From Gossypium raimondii (lineage: Eukaryota; Streptophyta; Magnoliopsida; Malvales; Malvaceae), in NCBI RefSeq assembly GCF_025698545.1, contig NC_068566.1, positions 4,633,362 to 4,697,361 on the forward strand: a stretch of 64,000 nucleotides of DNA, read 5' to 3'. The notes beneath the pieces were generated by a model. The model saw nothing but the letters and a program-made list of their open reading frames with translations, did no database searches and was not told the DNA's origin. Below, in pieces: positions 41,745 to 55,279 of this stretch. Within the stretch, counting starts at the first letter, position 1. The number at the start of each line of letters is the position of its first letter. The position numbers were made by a program, and so were the translations under genes.

Positions 41745-42900
41745 TAATTATCAAGTCATTTCCATACTTATCAAGAAAACACATTCATTTCCGAATGTGA
41801 CACAGTTCTCTAACTTTATCATTTGATTCTATGTGCAATTCATTTCTGATTTCAATGAGCTAGCAGAGGCACTAATTGGACATATATAATTAGAGCTCAA
41901 ATGTTTTATAATTAAGTTCTAACTTTTCGCCTATTAATTATAAACTCATTTAGTTACAAAGTCATTCCACTATAGTATCGTGATTGATCTCTCCCTAATT
42001 ACATACCATTATGAAAGCTATTTGACCAGTACTCATCCAATGATCTTGTCATAAGTGTGTTACCCTCATAGGATATTCTTAATTTTCTTGGGATAAATTC
42101 ATTCTCTTAATATGATCATATTTTATCTCATGGCAATCATTGCATCGAAGTCAATTACTATCAAATAATAATTAAGTCGTTTATCATAAAGACAAGCGAC
42201 CTGTGACCACGTTTATTTTTCATCTATCACATAATGCCAGTGAGAGGATATCATTTACTTATTTTATGGGCTATGAATTCCATTGTTGTGAATAATGTTA
42301 CATACTGTAGAAGTCGTATACCCAACGCTCTAACTTTCAGTTCCTTATTTATTTGAATTCAGACTTTTACTTATATAAAAATATACGAGTCACACATACA
42401 TAGTCCATCATCCACTCAAAATTAAGATATGTCACACTATGAACGTTACAAGTGGGTAAATCCATGAATGAATTTAGAATCTATTCTACTTGGGTCATGT
42501 TCGATGTACTGTCAGGCACAATTATGTCTCTATCTTATGAGAGTCATCCACTTCAATGCTCAAGACAAAACATCTCCCCAATTGGACTTGATGGACGACA
42601 TATTAGCCTTTCAATCGGCTTGCTCATTTTCGATTAAACTAAGGACATGTTTAGGTTCATCTATTAATACAAGTTATTTTTCCGTATTATGATCCAGCCA
42701 CATAATACTGTTTAGTATTAGTTAAACGTTAGATAACCATTGAGCCAATATTTATTTTCATTTTGCTTTGCGTGCAAAAACCACTGAAGACAATATACAA
42801 GGGTATTGATATAATTTATGAATATTTTATTAAACCAAATTATTTGAAAAATACAAATGTATATAGACTAAAAAACCACATTTAGGACACGGATCCTACA
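41745..42900. repeat. Probable dispersed-repeat fragment, non-coding
   Basis: Less AT-rich, without ORFs. Its wording (about 42050-42650, for example GACAAGCGACCTGTGACCAC and AATCGGCTTGCTCATTTTCG) resembles non-coding LTR or leader parts of plant Copia elements that I have seen. No paired copy or target duplication is present, so the call is tentative. Confidence 0.35.
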
Positions 42901-43150
42901 ACTTTAACATTGCTTTTGGAAAGCATGATTTAAGATTTGAAGTGTTTAACAATCTTGTAAAAAAAGTGTTGTAAAGTGTTAAAATATCCATTATAGATAT
43001 GGTTTTCTAAAATAAAATAAAAGTTAATTTAAATGATACTCAAATTCGTTTATACTATGATGCATGAAATATCAATTTTAAATATTTTAAAGAAATTAAT
43101 ATAAATTATTTATAAAATTTAATTAGAATATATAAAACATATATTAGATG

Positions 43151-44286
43151 TTTTTTTTCGAATAATTCTGGCTGGATTTATATCATATGTAAAAAAGAAA
43201 ATTGGGCTAATAGCCACTACAATAAGGACTAGAGAAAGAAAACAAATCGGGCTTAAACTAGCTCATCTTGACCAAAATAAACAAAATTTGAAAATAAAGC
43301 TAATCCTATACCAGTCAAATCTAGATAGCTGGACACCATTAATTATCGTCTTTTCAAATCCACCGTCCAGTCATAATGATAGCAGGTTACCAATTTAATG
43401 CTTTGTCTCTGCTATCATTTAATGAAAACCTTTCCCTTTCTTCAATCCGGAGGATTTGGCCAGAGATTTCCTACCGTTCTCCGAACCACTTCTGGGACTT
43501 CCTTCTCCAGGTAAAAACTTTCTCTTCTTCTAAGAGCCTCCTTTGCTATAGTATGGGCATAAATATTCTGTGCTTTAGGGACGAAAGTAAACTCAATTTC
43601 TTGTAACCTGTTTTTTATACTTTGGATATCTGTGATAATTGCTCCAATGACTGATTTATCAGTGAAGAAGCTTTGGCATTTCTTGATAACAGTTTTGGAA
43701 TCTCCTAAAACTGTTAATTTATTGACTCCCAGTCTAATCCCTAATTTTATTGCCTGTAACCTTGCATATGCCTCTGCTGTGAATGGATCTACAATGATGG
43801 AGTGAATGACTGCCTGTGATGCAAGAATCTCTCTATTCTCGTTCCGTACTATTATACCTGAAGCCGATCTAAACTCCAGACGATCGTAAGCTGCATCAAA
43901 ATGAATGAAGGTCCATCTCCTTTTGTGTATCTGTTGGAGATTGTCAAATGAATGGAGAGTAATATTTCTTACTTTTGTTACTGCAAGTTCTGTAATATAG
44001 ACTCTGATTTTCTTCGCTATTTCTGATCCTAACATGAGTCTTTTTTCATATACGAGATGATTTCTGCTAAACCAGATGAACCAAAGGCTACAACAGAAAA
44101 GTTGAAGCTGCTCTTCATTACCTCAATCAAAAACCCAGGTAAGCCATCCCTACATGTTATTTATACTCTGATTCAGCACCCACGATAAATTTAACTGATT
44201 CCAAACTTCCATTGATCTAGGCTACTGAATAAAAATATGCTAGCTATTTTCTTCGGCACAACCGCACCTGGGACAAAGAGTGTTCA
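43151..44286 (-). mobile_element. L1-type LINE, 3' part (zf-RVT end, RNase H, 3' UTR, poly-A)
   Basis: The minus frame 44035-43442 is an RNase H domain: FIHFDAAYDR, AEAYARLQAIKLG and VLGDSKTVI hold the acidic residues, with AHTIAKEA near the end. Upstream (44290-44036) is the Cys/His end of the zf-RVT domain (TLCPRCGCAEEN), which contains stops such as TAG after EEN. Downstream is a 3' UTR ending in an A8 tract (43158-43151). It is the continuation of the LINE at 60971-64000, separated by inserted LTR elements. Confidence 0.9.
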
Positions 44287-44300
44287 TGTAACACCCCCTA
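44287..44300 (-). mobile_element. Outer solo LTR, short end piece
   Basis: TGTAACACCCCCTA, the 14-bp terminus of the solo LTR whose remainder is 58211-60965. It is preceded by the target duplication GTTCA (44282-44286). The last 5 bp (CCCTA) are the target duplicated by the inserted Gypsy element. Confidence 0.88.
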
Positions 44301-45435
44301 TGTAACAACCCGCTTTTGACCCTAATCGGAATAGTGGTTTCGGGACCACAAATTCGAGTCAAAAAAATATTTTAATATTATTTTTTTAGTCTACAGTATG
44401 TTAATTTATATGTGTGAAAATTTCGTGTGAAAATTTTATCGTTGGTGTGCTCGATTTAATTAAAAGGATTTAATCGTGTAAAATGCAAAATTAGCATGCT
44501 ATATGCAAAGGTACCTATTTGCTATGATTTTTATTATATGGAGTCCTTATGTTGTAATTTAATCATTAGAATTATGCATGGACAAAAATAGACAACCATT
44601 AAATAGTTTTCTAATTAAATCATTAAGGTTAAAATTGTAAAATGTATATTAAAATGTATTAAATAAATAAATAATGGTCATGCATGTGTTCATCTTTCTT
44701 GGCCGATTCTAAGAAGAAAAAAATAAATCTTTGGAAGCTTTAAACATTCGGCACCTTTAGGAGCTTAATTCGGGTATGTGTTTTGTTCGGTTTTCGATAA
44801 TTTTTACGTTTTTGAGATCGTTGCTTTGTGTTCTTCAAAACCCATGTCTTAATTTTGTGGATTGTTGATGATTTTGAAATGTGCCATTGATGAATGCTTG
44901 GACTTTGTGATAGTTGATGATGAAAAATGAAAGATATGTGATAGATTAATATGTTTTGTATTGGAATTTTTGGTGAAATTGAGTAAATAGGGCTAAATTG
45001 TGAAATTAAATTTTTGGGGGACTAAAATGTGAAATAAATGCAATGTGTGGACCTGTATGAGAACCATGAATATTCGGCCCTTGTGTGGTATGGGCAAATT
45101 TTGTATAAATTGTGTTTTATGCAATAGGGAGTAAATTGCAAAAATGTGTAAATATTAGGGGCAAAATAGTAATTTGCCAAATTATGTGTTTTTGGATTAA
45201 ATTGAACGCGTTAATAAATAAATTATCTTATTTTGAATATATTTAGATCGAGAACCAAAGAAATCGGAGTTAGATCGGGGAAAAGCCAAATTAGTCGAAT
45301 AATCGTCCGATTTTGATTTTCCATCGTCCGAGGTAAGTCTATTAGCTATTTAATTTTATTAAATCAGCATATGAGTATGTATATCAATGGTATGTGTGTT
45401 GAGTTGATTTTAAAAGTATAAAATTGGAATTGAAA

Positions 45436-45479
<44 letters not shown>

Positions 45480-47222
45480 TAGATTCGAATGACTATGAAT
45501 ATGCAAATATGCATATGAATGTCCTTGAAATAAATTTAGGTATGAACATATATGTACAAATTATATTCTAATATACATGTATATACATGTAAAATTTGTT
45601 GTATTGAAATTAGGTATGAAATTACAAAGGTATGAGATATATTCAACATATGTATGTGTGTGTGAATAAGGTGTGAATTTAGTATAAAATAGTTGTATAA
45701 GTTGGAGTGAATAAGTATGTATACTTATGAATAAATATTTATATTGAGTATAAGTATGAAATTATATATATATATGTTAAATTGAATATGTATGAGTATA
45801 TAGGTATATGTTCTTGTTTTGAATATAAGTATAGAGTAATATATGCTTGTTAGATTGAATATGCATATTTGTACATGTATAAGGTCCTGTATTGAGATGG
45901 TATATGAAGTTGTATGGGTATATATGGAATTCAAATGTTAAAGGTACCTAGTATATTATAAGTTAAATTTTATGATATTAGAAGTGGAATCTAAAGTATG
46001 AGGTTATATATACATAAATGTGTTTTGGTTGAATTATTGAGTTATTTAAGTTAGATTTGATGATTGGAATTTATATTTATCCATGTGTTTTTAAAGATAT
46101 AAGTTATGAATATTGAGCTGAATTTTGTGTGGATTTTATATACAAATAAGATATACAACTTCTGTGAATTGAGATTCTTTTGTTAAAGCTCAGTATCAAT
46201 CGGATTTATTGCCAGTGAAATTATTCAGACTATATGTCTAGCAGGCTAAGTGCCGGTGAATTGAATCAGGCTATAAGCCTAGAAGGCTAAGTGCCGGTGA
46301 ACTGAATCAGGCTATAAGCCTAGCAGGCTAAGTGCCGGTGAACTGAATTAGGCTATAAGCCTAGTAGGCTAAGTGCCGGTGAACTGAATTAGACTTTAAA
46401 CCTAGTAGATGAATTGCTAGTGAATCTGTTTAAATTAAGTGATTATATGCATTGGGTATAAAAATATATATATGCTTTTGATTATATGTAATGGACAAAT
46501 ATATGAACATTTGTTTCAATGTGTTTGATGAGTGTATAAATGTTTGAATCTTTGTGATTATTGAGTATGTGCATATATTGGTTTTCATGAAATTGTTGGA
46601 TATATATATATATGAACGCATTCGGCATATGTGGATTATAATTGTATAAGTGTATTCGGCACTTGTAATTGATAAGTATAAAAATATGTTATTGGTATAT
46701 GTATTTGGAAATTTATATATAAATGGATCCGATGAAGTGCGAACGAAAAATACACTAGAAATCAGTATATGCAGTTAATGATTATGTTGGTAACTTGATT
46801 ATATGTATATAATGTCTATACATATGTCTGTTTATGTGTATTAGTTAAATATACATTGTTTTATATGTATTTTAGATATGCTATAGACTTACTAAGCTAT
46901 GAAAGCTTACTTTGATTGTTTTTGTCCATTTGATTTATAGATTTTAGAGACGCGTTACGAGCTCGGGGATCATCAGCATAGTCTATCACACTATCGACTT
47001 CTTTTGGTATTTTGTTAAAATTTTGAACTCGACCTTATGGCATGTATAGGTTTGAATATGATTTTGGTTAGATTTGGATTGTAAAATATAAAGAGCCATG
47101 AGAAAATGGTTTAATTTACATGTTTGTAATCAGTTTGGTTTTAAAAAAAAGAAATGGTTGTGTTTGTTTGGTTATGTATCGTAACCCTAATTCGGCGACG
47201 GATACGGGTTAGGGGTGTTACA
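44301..47222 (+). repeat. 5' LTR of the chromovirus
   Basis: 2922 bp, begins TGTAACAACCCG and ends GGGGTGTTACA. Contains a (TA)n run at about 45437-45477 and a minisatellite at 46225-46402. Confidence 0.95.
46225..46402 (+). repeat. Minisatellite in the 5' LTR
   Basis: About four units of roughly 41 bp built on GCTATAAGCCTAG and GGCTAAGTGCCGGTGAA. The counterpart in the 3' LTR is 57200-57382. Confidence 0.85.
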
Positions 47223-49798
47223 TTTTATTGGTATCAGAGCTACGGTTTAGTCGATTCTAGGACTAACGTAGCGTGTATGAGTCTAACTATACATGTCGTA
47301 TTTTATACTGAGATAGTGTGAAGACTTCTGATATCTAAAAATGTGTTTTCGTATAGTAATGGATCCCGATCGAGCCGTAGCCGATGATGTTGAGAGTATA
47401 GCGCCTGCTCCCGCACAAGGGACAGAGCCAGTAAATTCTCGACCGACCTCGAGTAACCAGGAGGGAGAGGCTAAACAAGCCTTCTACCAAATGATGAATG
47501 ACTGGTTTACTCAATATGTCCGAACTAATCCGGTTGCACAACAACCTCCACCCCCGACTAATCCATCTTCGGTTCCTGTTATACCTCAAGTAAGTGATCC
47601 GATGAGATTACTTAAACCTCCTGTTGATAAAATTTGAAAACACGGGGCCGAAAAGTTCAGAGCTACTGATGGTGATGATGCTGAGCGAGCTGAATTCTGG
47701 CTTGATAATACTATTCGAGTATTTGATGAGTTATCTTGCACCCCTGACGAGTGCTTGAAATGTGCCATATCCTTGCTACGGGACACTGCATATCACTGGT
47801 AGAATACACTAGTATCGGTGGTTTCAAAAGAGCGAGTGACCTGGGAATTCTTTCAGACTGAGTTCCGTAAGAAATATATTAGCCAGAGATTCATTGATCA
47901 GAAACGTAAGGAATTTCTTGAATTGAAACAGGGTCGGATGACAGTGACAGAATATGAGCGGAAATTTGTGAGACTCAGTAGATATGCTCGAGAGTGTGTT
48001 TCAACTGAAGCTATTATGTGTAAAAGATTTGAAGATGGGCTGGATGAAGATATTAAACTGTTAGTGGGCATACTTGAGATAAAGGAGTTCGTAGTACTTG
48101 TTGAATGAGCTTGTAAAGCCGAGGAGCTCAGGAAAGAGAAGAGAAAAGCTGACTATGAAGCTCGAGATTCCTGTAAAAGATCATTTAGTAAATCGTTCCA
48201 GTCGGCCTCAAGGAAATCCAGAGAGGATCATAGCCGATCTAAAGCTACTGCAGGGTTTCCTAAGCATGATCGAGATCGACCCCTGTGAGTTCACGAGCTA
48301 CTTCAGTTGCTAGCGTTGGTAGTGTTCGACAAGATAGATCAGAATGCAAGCATTGTGGGAAATGGCATCCTGGAGATTGCAGATTACATGATCGGTCTTG
48401 CTTTAAGTGTGGTTCAAAGGATCATTTCATTCGAGAGTGTCCGATGGTAGCTGATCAAAACACTATGCAGAATACCAGACCGAGTAATATGTCAGTACGG
48501 GGTAGATCGCGAAGGCATTTGAGTAATGTAAGTGGTAGTCAGAGAGGGACAAAGGACACAGCAGTTCGATCTGAGGCTCGTGCACCTGCCAGAGCATATG
48601 CCATCCGAGCTCGAAAGGAGGCTTCTTCTCCAGATGTTATTACTGGTACTTTCACTCTTTATGATACTAATGTTATTGCGTTGATTGATCCTAGTTCGAC
48701 TCATTCTTATGTGTGTGAGACCTTAGTCTTCAGTAAGACTCTACCTGTTGAGTCTACTGAGTTTGTAATTAAAGTATCAAACCCCCTGGGTCGGTGTGTA
48801 TTGGTTGACAAAGTGTGTAAGAATTGTCCGTTGATGATTCGAGATTTGTGTTTTACGGCTGATTTGATGTTGTTGCCATTTGACGAGTTCGATATAATTT
48901 TGGGTATGGACTGGTTGACTTTACACGATGCTGTGGTTAACTGCAAAAGGAAGACTATTGATTTAAGATACCTGAATGACGAGATTATTCGGATTGAATC
49001 TAATGATCTGAATGGGTTATCGGCAGTGATATCCTCTATGTTGGCTCAGAAGTATGTGAGAAAAGGTTGTGAAGCTTATCTTGCATATATTCTTGATAGT
49101 AAAGTGATAGAAAAGAAGATTGAATCAGTACCTGTTGTATGTGAGTATCCAAATGTGTTCCCTGAAGAATTACCGGGTTTACCACCTATTCGAGAAGTAG
49201 AGTTTGGTATTGAGTTAGTACCGGGGACGACTCCAATTTCGATAGCTCCGTACCGCATGGCACCGACCGAATTAAAAGAATTGAAAGCACAGTTGCAAGA
49301 GTTGACTGATAAATGTTTTGCACGACCGAGTTTCTGTAACAGCCCAATTTTCAGTAGTGTCAGAACAATGATTTGAGATCACTAAATTCGATGAAAAAGT
49401 TAGAAATATTTTTGAATCAGTGAATTTTGTGATTTAAAAGAAATTATTAGGTAAATTGGGTAAAAACGAGGTATCGAGACCTCGATATCATAAAGCGAAA
49501 TGTAAATATTTTTATAAATATTTACAGAGTGTCAATAGGATAATATTAAAGTTTCGTTAAGAAATTTTAACGTTTCGATAGTTAATTATGAAAAGGATTA
49601 AATTGCAATTGGGATAAAAGTTTAATTATAGATTAAAGAAAAGTTAAAAGGACCAAATAGGCAATTATGCCTTTTTCCAAAGTTGAGGCGGCATAAGTAT
49701 AAAAATCTGAGATTTTATGTGTTAAAAATATTATTATATTATAGTAATGATTATGTTTTTATATTATATTATATTATTATATTATTATATATATATGA

Positions 49799-49920
49799 CA
49801 AAGAAAGAAAGAAAAGAAACAGAGAGCAAAACAAAACAGAGAAGGGAGAAAGAAAGAAACAGAGAGCAAAACGAAACAGAGAAGGGAGAAAGAAAGAAAG
49901 AAAGAAAAAGAAAAAGAGAA
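49799..49920 (+). repeat. Purine-only repeat tract in the solo LTR
   Basis: AAAGAAAGAAA-type tract with a near-perfect repeat of AACAGAGAGCAAAAC and CAGAGAAGGGAGAAAG. The outer solo LTR has the matching pyrimidine tract near 60200-60300. Confidence 0.85.
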
Positions 49921-51009
49921 ATTTGGGGTTTTAAGGTTCAGAGTTAATTTGGTAAGTCAATTTAATCCCTTTTCTCTTAGTTTTGAAGTTTTTGGAATCC
50001 TAGAGATAAATACTACTTGATTTATGTTGATATTTTGAAAGTTAGTAGATTATTAGATGATGTTCATGTTGAATAAATTGAAGTGTTAGGGGTTAAATTG
50101 ATTGAATTTTAAGTTAGAAGTTAGTAAAGGATTTAATTGTAAAATAAAGTGTAAGTTTTGAATAGTAGGGACTAAATTGAAAGAATCCCGAAATTAGGGA
50201 TTTATGGGGAAATTGAAGAGTTAAAATGAGTTTATAGTAAGAATTAAGAGAGAATATAGAGTTAGATTGGGAAAAATAAAATTAGTATTGATAAGGGATT
50301 AAATTAGAATTTGGGTAAAGTTTAGGTATACGGGAAATATTTTAATGAAATTGTGTATTAATGATTTTTAATTGTTTAATTACGTAGCTAATGTCGTGCA
50401 CGAGTCATTGTCCGAGAAAGGAAAGGAGAAAGTGGACAAGGAGTGACTCGAGAGAAATTCCGGTTAGTATTACCATAATTCGAATTTAATTATTAATCGT
50501 TAAAATTTAAATTAATATACATGATAAGAAAATTGAGGTGAGTATCATGATTGAATCGAATGAAATATATATATATATATATACGTATTGATATTGAATT
50601 TATTGATAGTAATTGTTGAATTTTGAATAATATGTTTAGTAAATAAAAATAAGGAGAATATCGATATTTAATTGAATGAATTAAAATATGAATTGAATAA
50701 AAGTGAATTAAATTATGAATAAGTGTGAATACGTGAATTGAGTATTGACTGAAAAGTGGTTTGATTCAATCAAGTATGATTTGTGAAATATGTATTGGTA
50801 CTTGAATCGTACATTGATTTGAATGTGGGAAGTGAATTTGAAATAGAAAATGTATTGAATCAAATGGTGATTAAATTGGAATGATTTGAATTGAAAGTAT
50901 GAGAAAGTGATTGAATTGAAATGTGATTCGAAACCCTATTAACTAGTCGGCTGAGTCGGATATAGTTGGCATGCCATAGAATTGGAAGTGTTCAGGATAC
51001 TTGACCTTG

Positions 51010-51150
51010 AGTCGATGAGACACTGGGTGTCATCTTGTTACTTGAATAGATTCGATGAGGTATTGGTACCAACTTACTTGACTTTGCCGATGAGACACCG
51101 GTGTCAACTATTGCTTCGAACTATCCGATGAGGCACCGGGTGCCATTCGT
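51010..51150 (+). repeat. GATGAGRCACYGG tandem repeat in the solo LTR
   Basis: Four units starting at 51014, 51054, 51089 and 51127 (35-40 bp spacing). The same array appears in reverse in the outer solo LTR at about 59080-59235. Confidence 0.85.
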
Positions 51151-54100
51151 GTGTTTGGTTGGATCTGTATCCGCCAAGGTCCGAGTCTTGTTAATAGGGT
51201 AAATAATTGAAATGAGAAAATTTGAATAAGTGTGACTGATTGGGATATGGAAAGAAATGAGAAAGTGAAATTGTGAATTGATATGTGAATTGGAAATCGA
51301 GATATGAGATTTAAATATATGAACCCAAAGTTCATAATATGATAAAGAGTAAATTTTGTTATATGATATTAGTGAGTAAAATTGCAATAAAATTGATATT
51401 GAATATAAATTAAATGAAATGAATTGTATATGAATTGAAATGAACTATTGGAATGAGATGTAAAGAAAAAAAATCCCACGGAATTGAGATAGTGAAATAA
51501 GGTATGAATACAATTAAATATAAGATTTGAATTATTGCTTATTGTTATTAATTATCAAGTTGATTTAATGTATGAGATAATTAATGAATAATTGTAGACA
51601 TAAATAAAATATATATAATTTATCGATTAATGTTATTAATTTGAATTATGGTAATACCACTGAGTATACCCATACTCAGCGTACGGTTGTTTTCGTGCGC
51701 AGGTTAGTAAAAAAAACCAGTGTTCGATCCAGCATCCAAAGTAATCCCGACCTCAGAGACATTTTAGTGATGTACCTTTCTGTTGATAATGTGGCATGTA
51801 CCTAGGTAATGTATATACCTAAGTGATGTATAGGGATTAGTCATTTTGAATGTTGTATCTATGAGATTGCTAAAGAAAGATGTGTGAGTATGTGATAATG
51901 TTTGGCTTTTAAAATGGTTAAGTATGAAAATCAAGAAAGGGTAAACTTTGCAAAGAAACAGAATTCAGGCAGCAACAGTGACGTAACTTGAAAAATCACC
52001 TAGGATAGTATAAAATGAATTAGAGGGTGAATGATATATTAAATTAAAGCTTGTTAAGTCTATTTTCATATAAAAATAACGGTTTAGCAAAAAGAATTTT
52101 ATATTTTAAGATATGTGAATTTTAGTGAGACAGGGTCAGAACTGTTTTGGAGTCCCCTGTTCTAAGTTTAGAAAATCACTAAAATGGTACAAAAATAATT
52201 ATGAGTTGTAGTTTATATGTATAGAATACTTATTGAGTCTATTTTCTGTAGAAACAAGTAATAACTTCATATGACAATCCTACAATGAGAAATTTTATTT
52301 TTAGTGACAAGAGGTCAGGGCAGTCAATTGGTGAAACAGGGCTTACTTTAACTAATAAACTGTACTAATTGGCTGGACCAAAAATTATGAAATTTTTATG
52401 GTAGGAAGATATATGAGTCTAGTTTCAGGGAAAATTTATGGAATTAAATTTCGAGTTCCGTAGCTAAAATTATAAGTAATTTAGTAACTGCTGCGCGATT
52501 GGGCATATTTGTTGTAAACTGTTTGATACTTCCGGTAATGCCTCGTAACCCTATTCTGACGATGGTTCGGGGTTAAGGGGTGTTACAGTTTCTCTCCTTG
52601 GGGGGCACCAGTTCTATTTGTGAGAAATTAATATGGAACGATGAGAATGTGTATTGATTATCGACAACTCAATAAGGTGACTATAAAGAATAAGTATCCG
52701 CTACCACGTATTGATGATTTGTTTGATCAGCTAAAAGGGGCTTCAGTGTTTTCGAAGAGAGATTTGAGATCGGGCTATTATCAGTTGCGAGTTAAAGACT
52801 CAGATGTGCCAAAAACAGCTTTCCGAACGAGGTACGGACATTACGAATTTCTGGTTATGCCTTTCGGACTTACTAATGCACCTACTGTTTTCATGGATTT
52901 GATGAATCGGATCTTTAGACAGTATCTGGATCGGTTTGTGGTAGTATTTATAGATGACATTGTGATCTACTCTCGTGACGAAACTGAGCATGCCGAACAT
53001 CTGAGATTTGTGTTACAAACTTTGTGAGATAAACAGTTGTATGCAAAATTCAGTAAATGTGAATATTGGTTGCGTGAAGTCAGTTTCTTAGGCCATGTTA
53101 TATCGGCATCAGGCATTCGGGTTGATTCGAGCAAGATTTCGGCTATACTTGATTGGAAACCTCCGAGAAATGTTTCGAAAGTTCGAAGTTTTCTGGGACT
53201 TGCTGGTTATTATAGACAGTTCGTAAAAGGATTCTCTATGATTGCAACCCCGATGACAAAGCTACTACAGAAAGACATTAAGTTTGAGTGGTCAGAAAAG
53301 TGCCAGAAAAGTTTTGATCAGTTGAAAGCTCTTTTGACCGAGGCTCCAGTATTAGTTCAGCCAGAATCGGGTAAAGAGTTTGTTATCTATAGTGATGCAT
53401 CTTTAAATGGTTTGGGCTGTGTTTTGATGCGGGAAGGCAAAATTGTAGCCTATGCCTCGAGACAGTTAAAGTCGCACGAAAAGAACTATCCGATGCACGA
53501 TTTGGAATTGACAGCTATTGTATTTGCGTTGAAAATATGGCGCCACTATTTGTTTGGCGAAAAATGTCATGTTTATTCCGATCACAAAAGCCTGAAGTAC
53601 TTGATGACTCAGAAAGATCTGAATTTGAGACAGCGCCGATGGTTAGAATTGCTAAAAGATTACGAGCTTGTGATTGACTATCATCCGGGAAAGGCTAATG
53701 TTGTTACTGATGCCTTAAGTCAAAAATCACTGTTTGCTTTGTGTGCAATGAACGCCCATATGGCTATATCTGATGATGGTGCGATAGTAGCTGAATTGAA
53801 AGCAAAACCGTTACTTGTTCAACAGATTTGTGAAGCTCAGAAAGCTGATGATGATTTAATTGCAAAACGAGCTCAGTGTGACTTAAATGTTGATTCAGAA
53901 TTTCTAGTTGATGCTGAGGATTGTTTGAGATTCAGAAACCGATTATGTGTTCCGAGAAATTCAAAGTTAATACAGGAGATTTTGAATGAAGCTCATAATA
54001 GCTGATTTTCTGTTCATCCGGGAAGTACGAAAATGTATAACGATCTGAAGCAGCACTATTGGTGGCATGGTATGAAACGAGACATTTCTGACTTTGTTTC

Positions 54101-55279
54101 GAAATGTTTAATTTGTCAGCAAGTTAAAGTCGAGCATCAGGTACCATCTGGATTGCTTCAGCCGATCATGATACCTGAATGGAAATGGGATCGAGTTACG
54201 ATGGATTTTGTATCCGGTTTACCGTTGACACCAAGCAAGAAAGATGCAATCTGGGTTATTGTTGATAGGCTGACAAAATCGGTGCACTTTATTCCGATTC
54301 GCACGGATTTCCCACTCGATAAACTTGCTGAATTGTATGTTTCTCAAATTGTGAGATTGCATGGTGGTGTGCCTATTTCTATTGTTTCAGACAGAGGAGA
54401 TTCACATCGCGATTTTGGAAGAAACTACAAGATGCTTTAGGTACGAAACTTCATTTTAGCACAGCTTTCCATCCGCAGACAGATGGTCAATCTGAACGAA
54501 TCATTCAGATACTTGAGGATATGTTGAGATGTTGCATTCTCGAGTTTGAAGGTACGTGGGAACGATACTTACCTTTGATTGAATTTGCTTATAATAATAG
54601 CTTTCAATCTAGTATCAAAATAGCACATTACGAGGCTTTGTACGGTCGTAAATGTCGTACACCAATGTATTGGACCGAGCTCAGTGAAAATAAGATACAT
54701 GGGGTTGATTTGATTAAAGAGACTGAACAGAAAGTGAAAGTGATTCGGGATAGTCTGAAATCAGCATCGGATCGTCAGAAATCTTATGCGGATTTGAAAA
54801 GAAAGGATATAGAATTTCAGATCGGGGATAAAGTGTTTTTGAAAGTCTCACCGTGGAAGAAAATACTCAGATTCGGTCGTAAAGGCAAATTGAGTCCGAG
54901 ATTCATTGGACCGTATGAGATTATAGAGCGTGTTGGACCGGTTGCTTATAGATTGATGTTACCGCCTGAGTTAGAAAAGATTCATAACGTATTCCATGTT
55001 TCGATGCTCCATAGATACCGATCTGATCCGTCACATGTGATTAGTCTGACGGAGATTGAAATTAACTTTGATATGTCATATGAAGAAGAACCGATTAGCA
55101 TTCTGGCTCGTGAGATCAAAGAATTACGAAATAAGAAAATTCCGTTAGTTAAAGTATTGTGGCATAAACACGGAGTTGAAGAAGCAACTTGGGAGTCAGA
55201 AGATACAATGAAAGAGCGTTATCCAAACCTATTCACCGGTAAGATTTTCGGGGACGAAAATCCTTAAAGGGGGGAGAGT

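Larger units (their letters stand above)
49335..52587 (+). mobile_element. Solo LTR inserted in the chromovirus RT region
   Basis: 3253 bp beginning TGTAACAGCCC and ending AAGGGGTGTTACA, flanked by GTTTC on both sides (49330-49334 and 52588-52592). No internal region, PBS or polypurine tract accompanies it, so it is a single LTR left by LTR-LTR recombination. It belongs to the same family as the outer solo LTR, which has the opposite orientation. Confidence 0.92.

Noticed and set aside
45437-45934. Tyr/Ile-rich frames in the LTRs
   Set aside because: They arise from TATA-type low-complexity LTR sequence, not genes.
46225-46402. Possible CRISPR-like array
   Set aside because: The units are contiguous minisatellite copies within a plant LTR, without spacers.
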